This document shows positions 9,115 through 17,216 of a stretch of 64,000 nt of DNA, in pieces; within the stretch, counting starts at the first letter, position 1, and the number at the start of each line of letters is the position of its first letter. The stretch is from CAYFPX01 sp964501915 (GTDB lineage: Bacteria; Myxococcota_A; UBA796; CAJQPC01): NCBI GenBank assembly GCA_964501915.1, contig CAZCVP010000006.1, positions 1 to 64,000 on the forward strand. The letters are read 5' to 3'. Under the pieces are notes generated by a model. It was not told where the DNA came from, searched no databases, and saw only the letters and a list, made by a program, of their open reading frames with translations. A program made the position numbers and the translations under genes.

Positions 9115-9749
9115 TCGTCGTCGCTCCCCGCAGGGGTGGTGTCGATCAGGTCCAGCAGTGCCAGGACCTGCAGGAGGTCGACGTGGGGACAGTGCTCGGA
9201 GCGGAAGGTCCCGCTCACGTCCTCGGCGTCGAAGTGGAAGGAGCCGTGCAGCGCCTCGCCCTCCCGGGTGATGCGCACCTCGGCGGGCTCGTCGATGTAG
9301 AGGTCGGTGTACTCGGTGGGCTCGTAGAGGCGGTACAGACCCTCATCGGTCGTCACCTCGGCCTCGTCGATGCCGCGGTAGCGGGCCCGGGCGACGTGGG
9401 GGTGGGTGGCGTCGACGTAGCTCTGCCAGGCCACGTCGGCGTCCTCGTGGACCGGGTAGTGGCCGACCCAGCTCTCCTCGAGGTGGTAGCGGTGGAGGTC
9501 GAGCATCACGATGCGCGCGTTCTCGCGGGTCACCGAGCTGTAGACCGCCAGGTTCTCCTTGGTCAGCGCGGCGGGGTCGTCGATCTCCGGCTCTTCGCAG
9601 GGGATCGTGGAGTTCGCCAGGGCGACCAGGGTGCGGACCTCGGCGCCGGTCTGCACGGTCTGGTGCCAGGCCGTGCGCAGCTTGTCGTCGATCAGTGGGG
9701 TCGCGATGGTGCCCGGGGCACAGGCGAGCAGCGTCGGCAGCCACAGCAT
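9111..9749 (-). CDS. lipoprotein of unknown function
   Basis: A 212-aa protein with leader MLWLPTLLAC and lipidation Cys10. The body has no family I recognise; it is acidic and has a beta-rich C-terminal third (AEVRITREGEALHGSFHF). The ATG overlaps the TGA of the radical SAM gene 9749-10522 by 4 bp, and its stop overlaps the GTG of the barrel/TonB gene. The tight coupling suggests that the radical SAM pair and these envelope proteins work together. Confidence 0.65.
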   Translation of the reverse strand: MLWLPTLLACAPGTIATPLIDDKLRTAWHQTVQTGAEVRTLVALANSTIPCEEPEIDDPAALTKENLAVYSSVTRENARIVMLDLHRYHLEESWVGHYPVHEDADVAWQSYVDATHPHVARARYRGIDEAEVTTDEGLYRLYEPTEYTDLYIDEPAEVRITREGEALHGSFHFDAEDVSGTFRSEHCPHVDLLQVLALLDLIDTTPAGSDDE

Positions 9750-10522
9750 CAGAACGACTCCGCGGCCCGCAGCCGCTCGGCGCCACGCGCTTCGTCGACG
9801 CCGAGGCTCGCCACGGTGCGGGCGTGCAGGGCGTCGGCCCGGCCCTGGTCGGCGCAGTTGAGCGGTCGGAGGTAGACGGCGTCCCGGTCGGGTCCGGGCC
9901 AGTCCCAGCACAGTCGCCAGGGTCGTCCAAGGGACTCCAGCAGTCCGGTCCAGTGGTCCACAAACGCCCGGGCCTCGTGGTGGTTGGCGTCCTGGACGAC
10001 GAAGGCGAGGTGGGCGCGGGGCAGCCGACCGCCCAGCTCCTGGCGCACCCGGAGGAAGCGCTCCACGTTGCGGTAGACCTGCTCGCGCTTGTCGGCCCCC
10101 TTCACCTCCCGGTAGGCCTCTTCGCTGAAGGCGTCGATGGAGAAGTGGACGGTGCGGAAGCAGTCGGGGTGGGTGGTCGGGGCGTTGGCGAGGCGCACCA
10201 GGAGCCGGGCTCGCTTCTCGTTGAAGACCACGGCGTTGGTGTGGAGCTTGAACTCGTGGAAGAGCCGGCGGTCCCGGTTGGCGGCGAAGGCGTACTCGAC
10301 GAAGGCGTCGAAGCGGGGGTGGATGGTCGGCTCGCCCAGCCAGTGGGGGCAGAGGTTCACCGGCTCCGGCATGTCGGCGAGGGCGAGCAGAGAGGCCCGC
10401 CAGGTCTCCCAGTCCATGAAGCGCATCGGCACGTTGTGGGCCTCGTCGCGGAGCGACTGGCTGCACATCGGACACCGGAGGTTGCAGTGGTCCGTGAGCT
10501 CGAGGTTGAGGTTCACCGCCAT
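9749..10522 (-). CDS. radical SAM protein without SPASM domain
   Basis: A 257-aa enzyme with the [4Fe-4S]/SAM motif CNLRCPMC (Cys13, 17, 20), and a GEP-like glycine segment in PHWLGEPTIHPRF. It is homologous to the barrel of 11983-13104 (FWLGEPLIHPWF), but ends about where that protein's SPASM domain starts, and it has no C-terminal Cys cluster. The substrate is unknown. It is 3 bp downstream of a full radical SAM/SPASM gene and overlaps a lipoprotein gene downstream. The missing SPASM could be supplied by the free-standing domain at 4572-4904. Confidence 0.8.
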   Translation of the reverse strand: MAVNLNLELTDHCNLRCPMCSQSLRDEAHNVPMRFMDWETWRASLLALADMPEPVNLCPHWLGEPTIHPRFDAFVEYAFAANRDRRLFHEFKLHTNAVVFNEKRARLLVRLANAPTTHPDCFRTVHFSIDAFSEEAYREVKGADKREQVYRNVERFLRVRQELGGRLPRAHLAFVVQDANHHEARAFVDHWTGLLESLGRPWRLCWDWPGPDRDAVYLRPLNCADQGRADALHARTVASLGVDEARGAERLRAAESF

Positions 10523-10525
10523 GGA

Positions 10526-11587
10526 CTAGAGGTAGCTCCGAATGACCCGCTCGTGCGCGAGGATGTTGCCCGAGCACTCGCCGCAGCGGGGGAGGGGGGT
10601 TCCGGCAGCCATGCCGTCACGCACCTGGTTGAGGAAGCCCCCCGAGGTCCACACCTCTTCCAGGGGCGCTTCGGCCACCGACTCCCCCTCGCCGGCGAGC
10701 ACGCAGCAGGGCGAGGTGCGACCGTCGGCCTGGACCACCAGGTAGTGCCAGGCCTTGAGACAGGGGGCGGACCTGAGGCCCTGCCCGTCGGGGATCGGGA
10801 TCTCCCGCTCGCCGCGCTGGAGGTTGTCGGGGTCGAGGAAGGTCTCCAGGGTGGTGGCGATGCCGAGGGTCCGGGCCACCTCCAGGGCCTCGGCCGCGTG
10901 GGCCGGGACTTCGCACCGCTGGCTGTCCGTGAGCTGCAGCGCGAGCTGCTCCGGCCGGTAGGCGATCAGGGCGTCGAAGTCGATGCGGAAGACCCCCAGC
11001 GCGTGCCCCAGCCGCACCATGTCGACCAGGGTGTGGTGGTTCTGGTTGGTGAGCACGAAGTGCAGGGCGAGGCGGGGGTGGTCGAGGTCACGCGCCCGCT
11101 TCATCACGTTGAGGCGGCAGAGGTTGCGCACCGTGGTGCGGAAGGCGCCGTCCTGGCCCCGCAGGCGGTCGTGGATGGCGGGGGTCGGGCCGTCGAGCGA
11201 GACGTGGAGCTCGTCCCAGGCCGTGTCCAGGAGCTGCTCGGTGAAGCCCCTGGGGAAGAGCGTGCCGTTGGTCGTGAGGATGCCCTCCAGTCCCAGCTCC
11301 TTGGCCCGTCGCATGACCGGGGGCGTGACCTGGCGAGCCATCAGCGGCTCGCCGCCGCCGAGCACGAAGAGCCGCTCCACGCCCAGCGCCGCTGCCTCGT
11401 CGAGCAGCTCCAGGTGCCGGGACAGGGGCATCTCCAGCACCGGGGCCTGGTGGCGGTCGGTGGTGTCGCAGAAGGCGCAGTCCAGGTTGCACCGCAGCGT
11501 GGGGTAGAGCTCCAGGGTCACCGGGCCCTGGACGCCGTCGTGCTCCCAGCGGCGGATCCGCGCGGCGATGGCGGCGGGATCGCTCAC
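10526..11587 (-). CDS. radical SAM/SPASM domain protein
   Basis: A 353-aa radical SAM enzyme with CNLDCAFC near residue 33, a GGGEPLMA SAM-binding segment, and a C-terminal SPASM-type region with APCLKAW, TSPCCVL and PRCGECSGN for auxiliary Fe-S clusters. The chosen start is GTG at 11587 (VSDPAAIAAR); a TTG nine bases upstream is possible. It is the first gene of the coupled minus-strand operon that goes on through a second radical SAM gene to three envelope proteins. SPASM enzymes modify peptides or act in cofactor synthesis; no obvious precursor peptide is fused here. Confidence 0.82.
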   Translation of the reverse strand: MSDPAAIAARIRRWEHDGVQGPVTLELYPTLRCNLDCAFCDTTDRHQAPVLEMPLSRHLELLDEAAALGVERLFVLGGGEPLMARQVTPPVMRRAKELGLEGILTTNGTLFPRGFTEQLLDTAWDELHVSLDGPTPAIHDRLRGQDGAFRTTVRNLCRLNVMKRARDLDHPRLALHFVLTNQNHHTLVDMVRLGHALGVFRIDFDALIAYRPEQLALQLTDSQRCEVPAHAAEALEVARTLGIATTLETFLDPDNLQRGEREIPIPDGQGLRSAPCLKAWHYLVVQADGRTSPCCVLAGEGESVAEAPLEEVWTSGGFLNQVRDGMAAGTPLPRCGECSGNILAHERVIRSYL

Positions 11588-11658
11588 AGCGGCCAAGGTA
11601 GCACGGAGGTCGGCGGGGTCCGGCTACAGACCTGGCGGCAGCCGACCGATACGGGAGC

Positions 11659-11973
11659 GTGACCTGGAGCCTTCTGCTGGCCCTCGCCTGGGCCACTGAC
11701 CCCCCGCTGGCGCCCAAGGCCCCTCCCGCGGAGGCCGAAGCGCCTCCCGCCGAGGCGGCGGACCCCGTGATACTCATCTCTCCCGACGCCACCGCAGGTC
11801 CCGTCGTCCTGGTGCCGGTGGTCACGCCACCGGGCCTCCAGGTCCTCGTGCCTGTGATCGTGCCGTTGTCAGGTCACTACGACGCGGATGGTTCGTGGGT
11901 CTCCGGTGAGTGGACACCCCCGGACGAGCCCGCCGAGGCCGTCCCGGCTGCGCCTGTACCCGCCGAGGAGTAG
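11659..11973 (+). CDS. small secreted Pro/Ala/Val-rich protein
   Basis: A 104-aa protein starting with GTG and a signal peptide (MTWSLLLALAWA). The mature part has Pro/Ala-Glu linkers around a central Val/Pro-rich stretch (GPVVLVPVVTPPGLQVLV) and a short Tyr/Trp segment. No Cys follows the leader. It sits 10 bp before the radical SAM/SPASM gene 11983-13104 and opens the plus-strand half of the locus, so it may be the substrate or a partner of these enzymes. That is inference from position only. Confidence 0.55.
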   Translation: MTWSLLLALAWATDPPLAPKAPPAEAEAPPAEAADPVILISPDATAGPVVLVPVVTPPGLQVLVPVIVPLSGHYDADGSWVSGEWTPPDEPAEAVPAAPVPAEE

Positions 11974-11982
11974 ACTGCGTCG

Positions 11983-13104
11983 GTGGTCCGGACCCCGCCC
12001 CCTCCGCGGATGGCCGGGAGCTACCTGGTGGTCGAGACCACCAACAAGTGCTCCCTGGCCTGTGTGCATTGCTCGGTGTCCGAGGCCGGCCACGAGCACC
12101 ACCAGGAGGTCGGCACCATCGATCCGGAGCTCGTGACCGGGCTCTTCGACGACCTGGTGGAGGTCGGAGCCTTCTTCGACACCCTGGTCCTCTTCTGGCT
12201 GGGCGAGCCGCTGATCCATCCCTGGTTCCGGGAGATGTACCAGGCGGCGATCCGGGTCAACCACGCCCGGCCCGTCTTCGGCAAGATCGAGCTCCACACC
12301 AACGCCACCCACCTCGACGACCGCAACACGCGGGTCCTGCTCAACGCCGCCAGCGTGCGCCAGGTGGTGCACTTCTCCCTGGATGCGGCAGTCCGGGAGA
12401 CCTACCACCGCATCAAGGGCAAGGACCGGTTCGCCCGGGTCGAGGCGAACGTGGCCCGCTTCATCGCCGAGAAGGGGCGGCTGGGGGCCGCCTGGCCGCG
12501 TCCGGTGTTCCAGTACATCGTGTCCGACGTCAATGCGGCGGAGGCCGAGGCCTTCCGGGACCGGTGGACGGCCGTCTGTGCTCGCGCGGGCCTGCCCGCT
12601 CAGGTCGCCGCCCAGGACGTGCCGGACGGCGAGGATCCGGTGGTCTTCTTCCGTCAGCTCGACTGCCCCACGACAGAGGAACAGGCGCGGCAGAACCAGG
12701 TGTTCCGGGAGGTGGCCGAGCGCCTGGGCCTGGTCGTCCGGCGTCCGGAGAAGGCCCCCACCCAGCTCGAGGCCGACAACGCCCACGCCTGCTCCGGCTT
12801 CTGGAAGTCCCCCGTGGTCGGCTGGAACGGCGAGGTCACGGCCTGCACCCGGGACAACCTCCTGGAGAACAGCCTCGGCAACCTGCGGCAGCGCCGCTTC
12901 TCGGAGCTGTGGTGGGGCCCGGCCATGGTCCGGCGCCGCCAGCGCGTGGCGGGGGGGGACTATGCCGGGCTGCCCCCGTGCAGCACCTGCTTCATCCCCC
13001 GGAGCAGCAACTACACCGACGTCACCGCCGAGGAGATCGAGCGCCACGCGGCCTTCGACCGCCAGCGGCTCGGCCCGCGGCCCACCTCCGACGAGGCCGC
13101 CTGA
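11983..13104 (+). CDS. radical SAM/SPASM domain protein
   Basis: A 373-aa enzyme with CSLACVHC in the N-terminal barrel, LGEPLIHPWF, and a C-terminal twitch/SPASM region (HACSGFWKSP, TACTRDN, PPCSTCFIP). The start used is GTG at 11983; ATG at 12010 (MAGSYLVVETTNKC) is in frame and leaves the domain whole, so it may be the true start. The TGA runs directly into the GTG of the next radical SAM gene. It is the full-length homologue of the SPASM-less protein at 9749-10522 and of the lone SPASM domain at 4572-4904. Confidence 0.82.
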   Translation: MVRTPPPPRMAGSYLVVETTNKCSLACVHCSVSEAGHEHHQEVGTIDPELVTGLFDDLVEVGAFFDTLVLFWLGEPLIHPWFREMYQAAIRVNHARPVFGKIELHTNATHLDDRNTRVLLNAASVRQVVHFSLDAAVRETYHRIKGKDRFARVEANVARFIAEKGRLGAAWPRPVFQYIVSDVNAAEAEAFRDRWTAVCARAGLPAQVAAQDVPDGEDPVVFFRQLDCPTTEEQARQNQVFREVAERLGLVVRRPEKAPTQLEADNAHACSGFWKSPVVGWNGEVTACTRDNLLENSLGNLRQRRFSELWWGPAMVRRRQRVAGGDYAGLPPCSTCFIPRSSNYTDVTAEEIERHAAFDRQRLGPRPTSDEAA

Positions 13105-14115
13105 GTGGCCCTGACCGTGCCGCTGCTCGATCGGGCGCTGGACCGGGCCCGGCTTCGCCGTGCCCCGGGTCGACCGCTCCAGATCCACCTCTCCGTCACC
13201 GACCGCTGCTTCCTGCCGTGCCTGCACTGCGACATCTGGAAGAACGACGCCCAGGACCTGCCGACCGAGGTCTGGCTCGACGTGCTCGACCGGCTGGCCG
13301 AGTGGGTCGGTCCGGCCAGCGTGAACTTCGTCGGCGGGGAGCCGCTCTTGCGCAAGGACCTGGAGCGGCTGATGGGCCACGCGGTGCGGCTGGGCAACAC
13401 CGTCACCTTCAACACCAACGCCTGGCTGCTCACCGAGAAGCGGGTCGTGGCGGTGGCCGAGGCCGGGGTGTCGATCTGCTACATCTCGATGGACGGCATC
13501 ACGGCCGAGACCGTGGACCACAGCCGCGGCCGGGAGGGGACCCACGCCCGGTGTGTGGCGGCGATGGACTGGCTTGACGCCCACGTCGCTCCCCGGGTCG
13601 TCATCGCCGCCATCCTCAACGGCCGCTCGGCTCTGGAGGTCCCGGAGCTGCTGCGCTTCGTCAAGCGGCGGGGCTACCAGCTCGTGGTCCACCCGCTCTA
13701 CCAGAACTTCGGTCACGAGGTGGCCTACGACCCGACCTGGTACCGGGACTCGCCCCTGTGGCCGCGAGAGCTGGGGCCCATCGACGAGGCCCTCGATGTG
13801 CTGAGCGCTGAGCGGCTGCGCGGCGGTCCGGTGTGCAACTCCGTCGGCCAGCTCCAGGCGATGAAGGGCTACTACGCGGAGCCGGAGACCTTCAACGGGC
13901 TGACCTGCAAGGCGGGGCACAGTGACCTGGCGTTCGATCCCTCGGGCAACATCCGGCTCTGCTACTTCCTGGAGCCGGTGGCGACGGTCTTCGACTGGGC
14001 GCCGCTGGCGGCGGTGTGGGACGCGCCGAGGACGCTGCGGCGGCGGTGGGAGGTGTCGCGGTGTGAGCGGGGGTGTAATTTGTTGAATTGCAACTTTGAT
14101 CGGGACGATCTCTGA
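13105..14115 (+). CDS. radical SAM protein with C-terminal cysteine cluster
   Basis: A 336-aa enzyme with CFLPCLHC near residue 34, FVGGEPLL, and a C-terminal set TCKAGHSDLAF, LCYF and CERGCNLLNC that can bind an auxiliary cluster. It begins with GTG immediately after the TGA of the preceding gene. The last nine codons (CNFDRDDL, stop) lie inside a 53-bp sequence that recurs 5.0 kb away at 19103-19155, beyond the toxin-antitoxin island, so the 3' end of this gene is the left border of the island. The substrate is unknown. Confidence 0.8.
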   Translation: MALTVPLLDRALDRARLRRAPGRPLQIHLSVTDRCFLPCLHCDIWKNDAQDLPTEVWLDVLDRLAEWVGPASVNFVGGEPLLRKDLERLMGHAVRLGNTVTFNTNAWLLTEKRVVAVAEAGVSICYISMDGITAETVDHSRGREGTHARCVAAMDWLDAHVAPRVVIAAILNGRSALEVPELLRFVKRRGYQLVVHPLYQNFGHEVAYDPTWYRDSPLWPRELGPIDEALDVLSAERLRGGPVCNSVGQLQAMKGYYAEPETFNGLTCKAGHSDLAFDPSGNIRLCYFLEPVATVFDWAPLAAVWDAPRTLRRRWEVSRCERGCNLLNCNFDRDDL

Positions 14116-14140
14116 GCGGAGTGATCGCAGCTGGTTGTGC
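14088..14140. repeat. 53-bp repeat M2, copy 1 (covers the 3' end of the radical SAM gene)
   Basis: Pairs with 19103-19155 at 45 of 53 positions; seven of the eight differences are transitions. On the minus strand it begins GCACAACCAGCTGCGATC and ends GATCAAAGTTGCAA, an imperfect inverted pair bounded by CAAC and GTTG. Confidence 0.8.
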
Positions 14141-14158
14141 CCCCAGCGCTTGAGGACG

Positions 14159-14177
14159 GGACACACCGAGGGCGCAC
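14159..14177. repeat. island repeat core, copy 1
   Basis: GGACACACCGAGGGCGCAC on the plus strand. On the minus strand it follows the stop of the winged-helix gene (14185) by eight bases. The same core is found at 15791, 16510 and 20541, and degenerate at 18999 and 19173, always in this orientation. Confidence 0.8.
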
Positions 14178-14184
14178 CGCAGCT

Positions 14185-15093
14185 CTACGACGCCAACGCC
14201 GGGGAGTCGCCCCGCGCCAGTGCTGCGGTCTGCTCCGAGCCCCACGCGAGGACTTCGTCCCAGGCATTCGGGTTGCCGCGCGTGGGCGGAGGTGGAGTCA
14301 TCCCGACTTCCTGAGCCACCGGCCGGAGCCGCTCGGCGAGCTTATGGGCTTCCACCCGCCTGGTCGCCGGAGAGCGCGAGGACTGCTCGGCCAGCTCCCG
14401 CGCCACGAGCACGACGTGGAGCACGAGCCTCCACCTGGGAAACGACAGGCCGGCCGCACCGACCAGCTCCCCGAGCCCCGAAGAGGGCGACAGGCGGAAG
14501 AGGTGGGTCTTGCCGCGGACCCTGGCCTCCACGAGCCCCGCCTCGGCGAGCTCCGACAGGATGCGGGCGACGTTGCGCTTCGAGTAGCCCTCGTCCTGGA
14601 GGTCGGACGCCCGCGTCCACGTCGGCTGGCGTCCGAGAAGCTCGCCCAGCACGTCGGCGCGAGCCCCGACCCCCGCCAGTGCTCGGAGTCGGAGGCGCAC
14701 CAGCCCGGGGCGCGCCGGGTCGACGTGAGTGGCGCGTCGCTCAGGTGGGGTGGGCCACGCCGCAGCCTGGGAGGCGAGGGACCAGCGCACACCATGCTGC
14801 GCGCGCAGCGTGGCAGTCATCGCGGCGAAGGCTTGCTGCGCACTCGGCGAGGCGAGGGCGTGGAGGCCGCGGAGCCTGCTCGCCGAGAGGCGGTGCTCAT
14901 TGTCGGCGCACCAGCTGTAGACGAGGCCGAGCAGGCGTGGATCGTCCGCCGCGAGGCGTGCGCTGGCCACGACCAAGGGCTCCGGATCGATCGCCACGTG
15001 CGCGTGCCGGCGCACCACGCCCGGCACGCCGAGCTCGGTCCAGAGGCTCCACGCGAGGTCGGCGGCCCCGGCGAGCAGCGCCTCGCTAGGCAT
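14185..15093 (-). CDS. winged-helix regulator, putative antitoxin partner of a nucleotidyltransferase
   Basis: A 302-aa protein with a winged helix-turn-helix around residues 150-200 (RASDLQDEGYSKRNVARIL, AGLVEARVRGKTHLFRL), like MarR/AbiEi-type DNA-binding domains. The remainder is helical and unassigned. Its ATG overlaps the 3' end of the nucleotidyltransferase gene by 8 bp. Paired nucleotidyltransferase and winged-helix genes are the layout of type IV AbiE-like toxin-antitoxin systems, although AbiE normally has the regulator first. It is the last gene before the repeat bordering the radical SAM gene. Confidence 0.65.
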   Translation of the reverse strand: MPSEALLAGAADLAWSLWTELGVPGVVRRHAHVAIDPEPLVVASARLAADDPRLLGLVYSWCADNEHRLSASRLRGLHALASPSAQQAFAAMTATLRAQHGVRWSLASQAAAWPTPPERRATHVDPARPGLVRLRLRALAGVGARADVLGELLGRQPTWTRASDLQDEGYSKRNVARILSELAEAGLVEARVRGKTHLFRLSPSSGLGELVGAAGLSFPRWRLVLHVVLVARELAEQSSRSPATRRVEAHKLAERLRPVAQEVGMTPPPPTRGNPNAWDEVLAWGSEQTAALARGDSPALAS

Positions 15094-15661
15094 GGTCCAG
15101 CTCCGGGCCCAGCGCCGACAGCGCCTGGCGCAACAGGTCGAGGAAGCCCTCGGACGGGTCGTGCGTCCGGCACCAGCGAGCGCTGCGCAGGAGCTCGTCG
15201 CGCGTAGGCTGGAGCTTGCGCAGATCCGCGAAGTGCCGACTCGCCGGCCCCTGATCGACCGCCGCGTAGAGCTTCAGCGCGACCTGGTCGACACGGGCGG
15301 CGAGGTGGACCACGAGGCTCCCCCAGGCTCGACGCGTCGTTCGGTCGGGGAAGCCCTCTGGCAGCCCGAAGCGCATGAGCAGAGTGGGACCTGCATTGAG
15401 CCACTTGTCGGGCAGGTCGAGCGCAGCGGCCACCTCGGCGATGGCCGACTGCAGAGGCGCGGGGAGAGGCTCGGCCTCGATCCAGGTGCCGCCCTCGACC
15501 CTGGCGACCATGTCGAGGTCCTTGGTCGGTCGGTCCAGCAGACCCTGCAGGAGCAGCGCTCCACCTCCGATCAGCACGATCTCGTAGGCCTGCCCACGGT
15601 CTTGGAGCAGTGCTCCGAGGACCGCCAGCGCATCGTCGAGATCGGCGTCGCTCATCGACAT
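15086..15661 (-). CDS. nucleotidyltransferase, AbiEii/DUF6036-like
   Basis: About 191 aa. The fold is indicated by IGGGALLLQG followed by RPTKDLDMV, the G-G...D-x-D arrangement of the DNA polymerase beta-like nucleotidyltransferases in AbiEii and DUF6036 proteins. RVDQVALKLYAAVDQ and HFADLRKL are typical of the C-terminal half. Start: ATG at 15661 (MSMSDADL) or 15655; the longer frame to 15718 has no support. It may be the toxin of a two-gene module with the winged-helix gene, with which it overlaps. Confidence 0.7.
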   Translation of the reverse strand: MSMSDADLDDALAVLGALLQDRGQAYEIVLIGGGALLLQGLLDRPTKDLDMVARVEGGTWIEAEPLPAPLQSAIAEVAAALDLPDKWLNAGPTLLMRFGLPEGFPDRTTRRAWGSLVVHLAARVDQVALKLYAAVDQGPASRHFADLRKLQPTRDELLRSARWCRTHDPSEGFLDLLRQALSALGPELDHA

Positions 15662-15790
15662 TGCGAGAAGATAAACTGCGCGAATCGAGAAGTCAACAGG
15701 CTGAATGGCGTCGTCCACCCTTCGGCTGGATTGGGGTAGCGACCGCGGAGAAGGAGGTAACGAGAGCGCCCCACTACCTCATTCCTCGAG

Positions 15791-15902
15791 GGACACACCG
15801 AGGGTGCACGAGAGCCGACTACCCACGACTGGCCGGGACTCGGTGGTACTGGAGCGTGGCCGAGATCCTGCCCGCCCACGCGATCTCACCCACTTGCGCC
15901 CC
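15791..15902. repeat. island repeat, copy 2 (112 bp)
   Basis: Starts GGACACACCGAGGGTGCAC and ends ACTTGCGCCCC. It shares length (112 bp), both ends and the internal GATC...CGCCCAC...CGCGATC block with the copy at 16510-16621. Read on the minus strand, its beginning supplies the last codons (GASG, stop) of the HepT-like gene. Confidence 0.85.
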
Positions 15903-16152
15903 GCAAGCCGTGAACGAGCCGATTTCGCGTTCCGATGATGTCCTGCCAGGGAATGTCCGGAGTGGCGCGTCGGGTGTCGTCATCGATGCGGGAGGCCGCC
16001 TCGCCGACGATCTGGATCTGGAGGACGATCGCGTCCCTGCGCATCGGTTCGTTGACGAGGACGTCGCTCTGGTGCCCTTCGGCGTAGGAGATGGCCTGTT
16101 TCGCAGCGTCCAGCATGTCGGCGAGCAGGATGCTCGTCTCGCGGCGACTCAC
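15886..16152 (-). CDS. hepT: HEPN-domain RNase toxin, HepT-like, 3'-truncated
   Basis: HepT-type HEPN ribonuclease of the MntA/HepT toxin-antitoxin system. Helices are evident from SILLADMLDAAKQAISYAEG, and the active-site motif is R76-NRLV-H81 (RX4H). Members are normally about 110-140 aa; this has 88 aa and stops five to eight residues after the His. The Tyr normally two residues after the His is Leu (HGL). The last codons lie in the island repeat, so the 3' end has been replaced. It may be inactive or have altered activity. GTG start overlapping the mntA stop. Confidence 0.75.
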   Translation of the reverse strand: MSRRETSILLADMLDAAKQAISYAEGHQSDVLVNEPMRRDAIVLQIQIVGEAASRIDDDTRRATPDIPWQDIIGTRNRLVHGLRGASG

Positions 16153-16451
16153 GCGGCGAAGCGCTCGACGGCTTCGGCCAGGATGCGTCCCCTGAGCCGG
16201 GGATGTAGTCCTCCCGGGGTGACCAGGTCCACTTCCCGCCCATCGAGGAGCGCGCTGAGCTCGCGGGAGATGCGCGCCAGGTCCAACAGGTCGGGGGTGT
16301 GGTCGGGATGGAACTCCGCCAGGACATCCACGTCGGACTCCGGGCCGAAGTCGTCCCTCAGCACCGACCCGAAGAACGACAAGCGGGTGATGTGCCAGCG
16401 CCCGCAGAGCATCGCGAGGGCGGGGTCCGGGATGTCGACGCGGGGCTCCAT
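16149..16451 (-). CDS. mntA: minimal nucleotidyltransferase antitoxin, MntA-like
   Basis: A 100-aa MNT-domain protein. The motif GS-x10-DxD is exact (G28, S29, D40, D42, in FFGSVLRDDFGPESDVDV), followed by REVDLVTPGGL typical of MntA. MntA proteins adenylylate the Tyr next to the HepT active-site His; that Tyr is absent in the HepT partner here. The ATG at 16451 is chosen over an upstream frame that runs into the repeat. The stop overlaps the hepT GTG start. Confidence 0.85.
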   Translation of the reverse strand: MEPRVDIPDPALAMLCGRWHITRLSFFGSVLRDDFGPESDVDVLAEFHPDHTPDLLDLARISRELSALLDGREVDLVTPGGLHPRLRGRILAEAVERFAA

Positions 16452-16509
16452 GTCGGGCTCTCCGCATGCAGGATGCCCCGTCAACAGGTCGACGGCGCTC
16501 GCCCGGGGT

Positions 16510-16621
16510 GGACACACCGAGGACGCACCAGCCGCGCACTACCCGGGACTACACCAGACTCCCCACCACTCCACGTCCTCCAGATCCCGCCCACCTACGC
16601 GATCCCGCCCACTCGCGCCCC
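16510..16621. repeat. island repeat, copy 3 (112 bp)
   Basis: Starts GGACACACCGAGGACGCAC and ends CACTCGCGCCCC. Internally it holds GATCCCGCCCAC twice, 17 bp apart (on the minus strand GTGGGCGGGATC twice). On the minus strand its start encodes the last residues (GARVGGIA, stop) of the gene 16595-17155. Confidence 0.85.
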
Positions 16622-17155
16622 ACCCACTGCCGAATGCAACTCATCGAGTTCACGCGAGACATAGCGGTTGCGGCGGTAGGTCCAGTCCTTCCTCGGTTGC
16701 AGAGTGACGATCTCACCAGGGACGAGGCTGCAGGCCGAGCCTGACCGCAGGGTGAGCAGTTCCTCGCCGCCCAGGATCCGGCAGCGTGCGTTGGTGGTTC
16801 CGGTGCCGAGAACGATGAGCTCCATGGCGGATGCCTCCTTGGGAAGGTCGGGTTCGGCGATGCCCCCGATCAAGCCGCGCATCCGCTCCAGATCGGCCTC
16901 GGTGGCGAGCACGACCACACCGTCTGGATGATGGATGGCGCGGGCGAGCGGGGCGTAGATGGGATGGTCGACGGACAAGCTGTCGAGGAGCTCGGCGTGG
17001 CTCTGGTGGTCCATCACGAGGCCCGGCCAGGCAGGCAGCGAGTCGAGCGCCTCCGCATCCAGGTCCCAGCGCGAGCCACGCCAATTGGAGATGACACCAT
17101 CGTCCTTGCAGCGCGTGCAGCCCCAGTGGATGTTCCGGGTGCTGGCCTCCGACAC
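16595..17155 (-). CDS. small island protein of unknown function
   Basis: About 186 aa from a GTG at 17155 that has an AGGA six bases upstream; an ATG at 17218 is also in frame but overlaps the divergent gene's start. The N-terminal part has NIHWGCTRCKDDGVISNWRG, a two-Cys segment with a Trp that I have seen at the ends of accessory pRiA4b ORF-3-type proteins (weak recollection). The C-terminal part (MELIVLGTGTTNARC, GEIVTLQPRKDWTYRRNRY) looks like a small beta domain. Its last eight codons come from the island repeat. Divergent from 17217-18989 with overlapping or near-overlapping 5' ends. Confidence 0.55.
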   Translation of the reverse strand: MSEASTRNIHWGCTRCKDDGVISNWRGSRWDLDAEALDSLPAWPGLVMDHQSHAELLDSLSVDHPIYAPLARAIHHPDGVVVLATEADLERMRGLIGGIAEPDLPKEASAMELIVLGTGTTNARCRILGGEELLTLRSGSACSLVPGEIVTLQPRKDWTYRRNRYVSRELDELHSAVGGARVGGIA

Positions 17156-17216
17156 GAGCTGTCCTGGAGCCGGAGAAGCCCATCGCGATACTCCCCGAGC
17201 CACCAGGAGCCGCCCC

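Noticed and set aside
14088..14140. 53-bp M2 repeat as a proven integron attC site
   Set aside because: CAAC/GTTG ends are suggestive, but the R'' and R' consensus boxes are not met and no integrase is in view; kept only as a hypothesis.
15886..15888. Stop codon of the HepT-like gene as another selenocysteine codon
   Set aside because: No Cys is expected there and the sequence beyond is the island repeat, not HEPN sequence.
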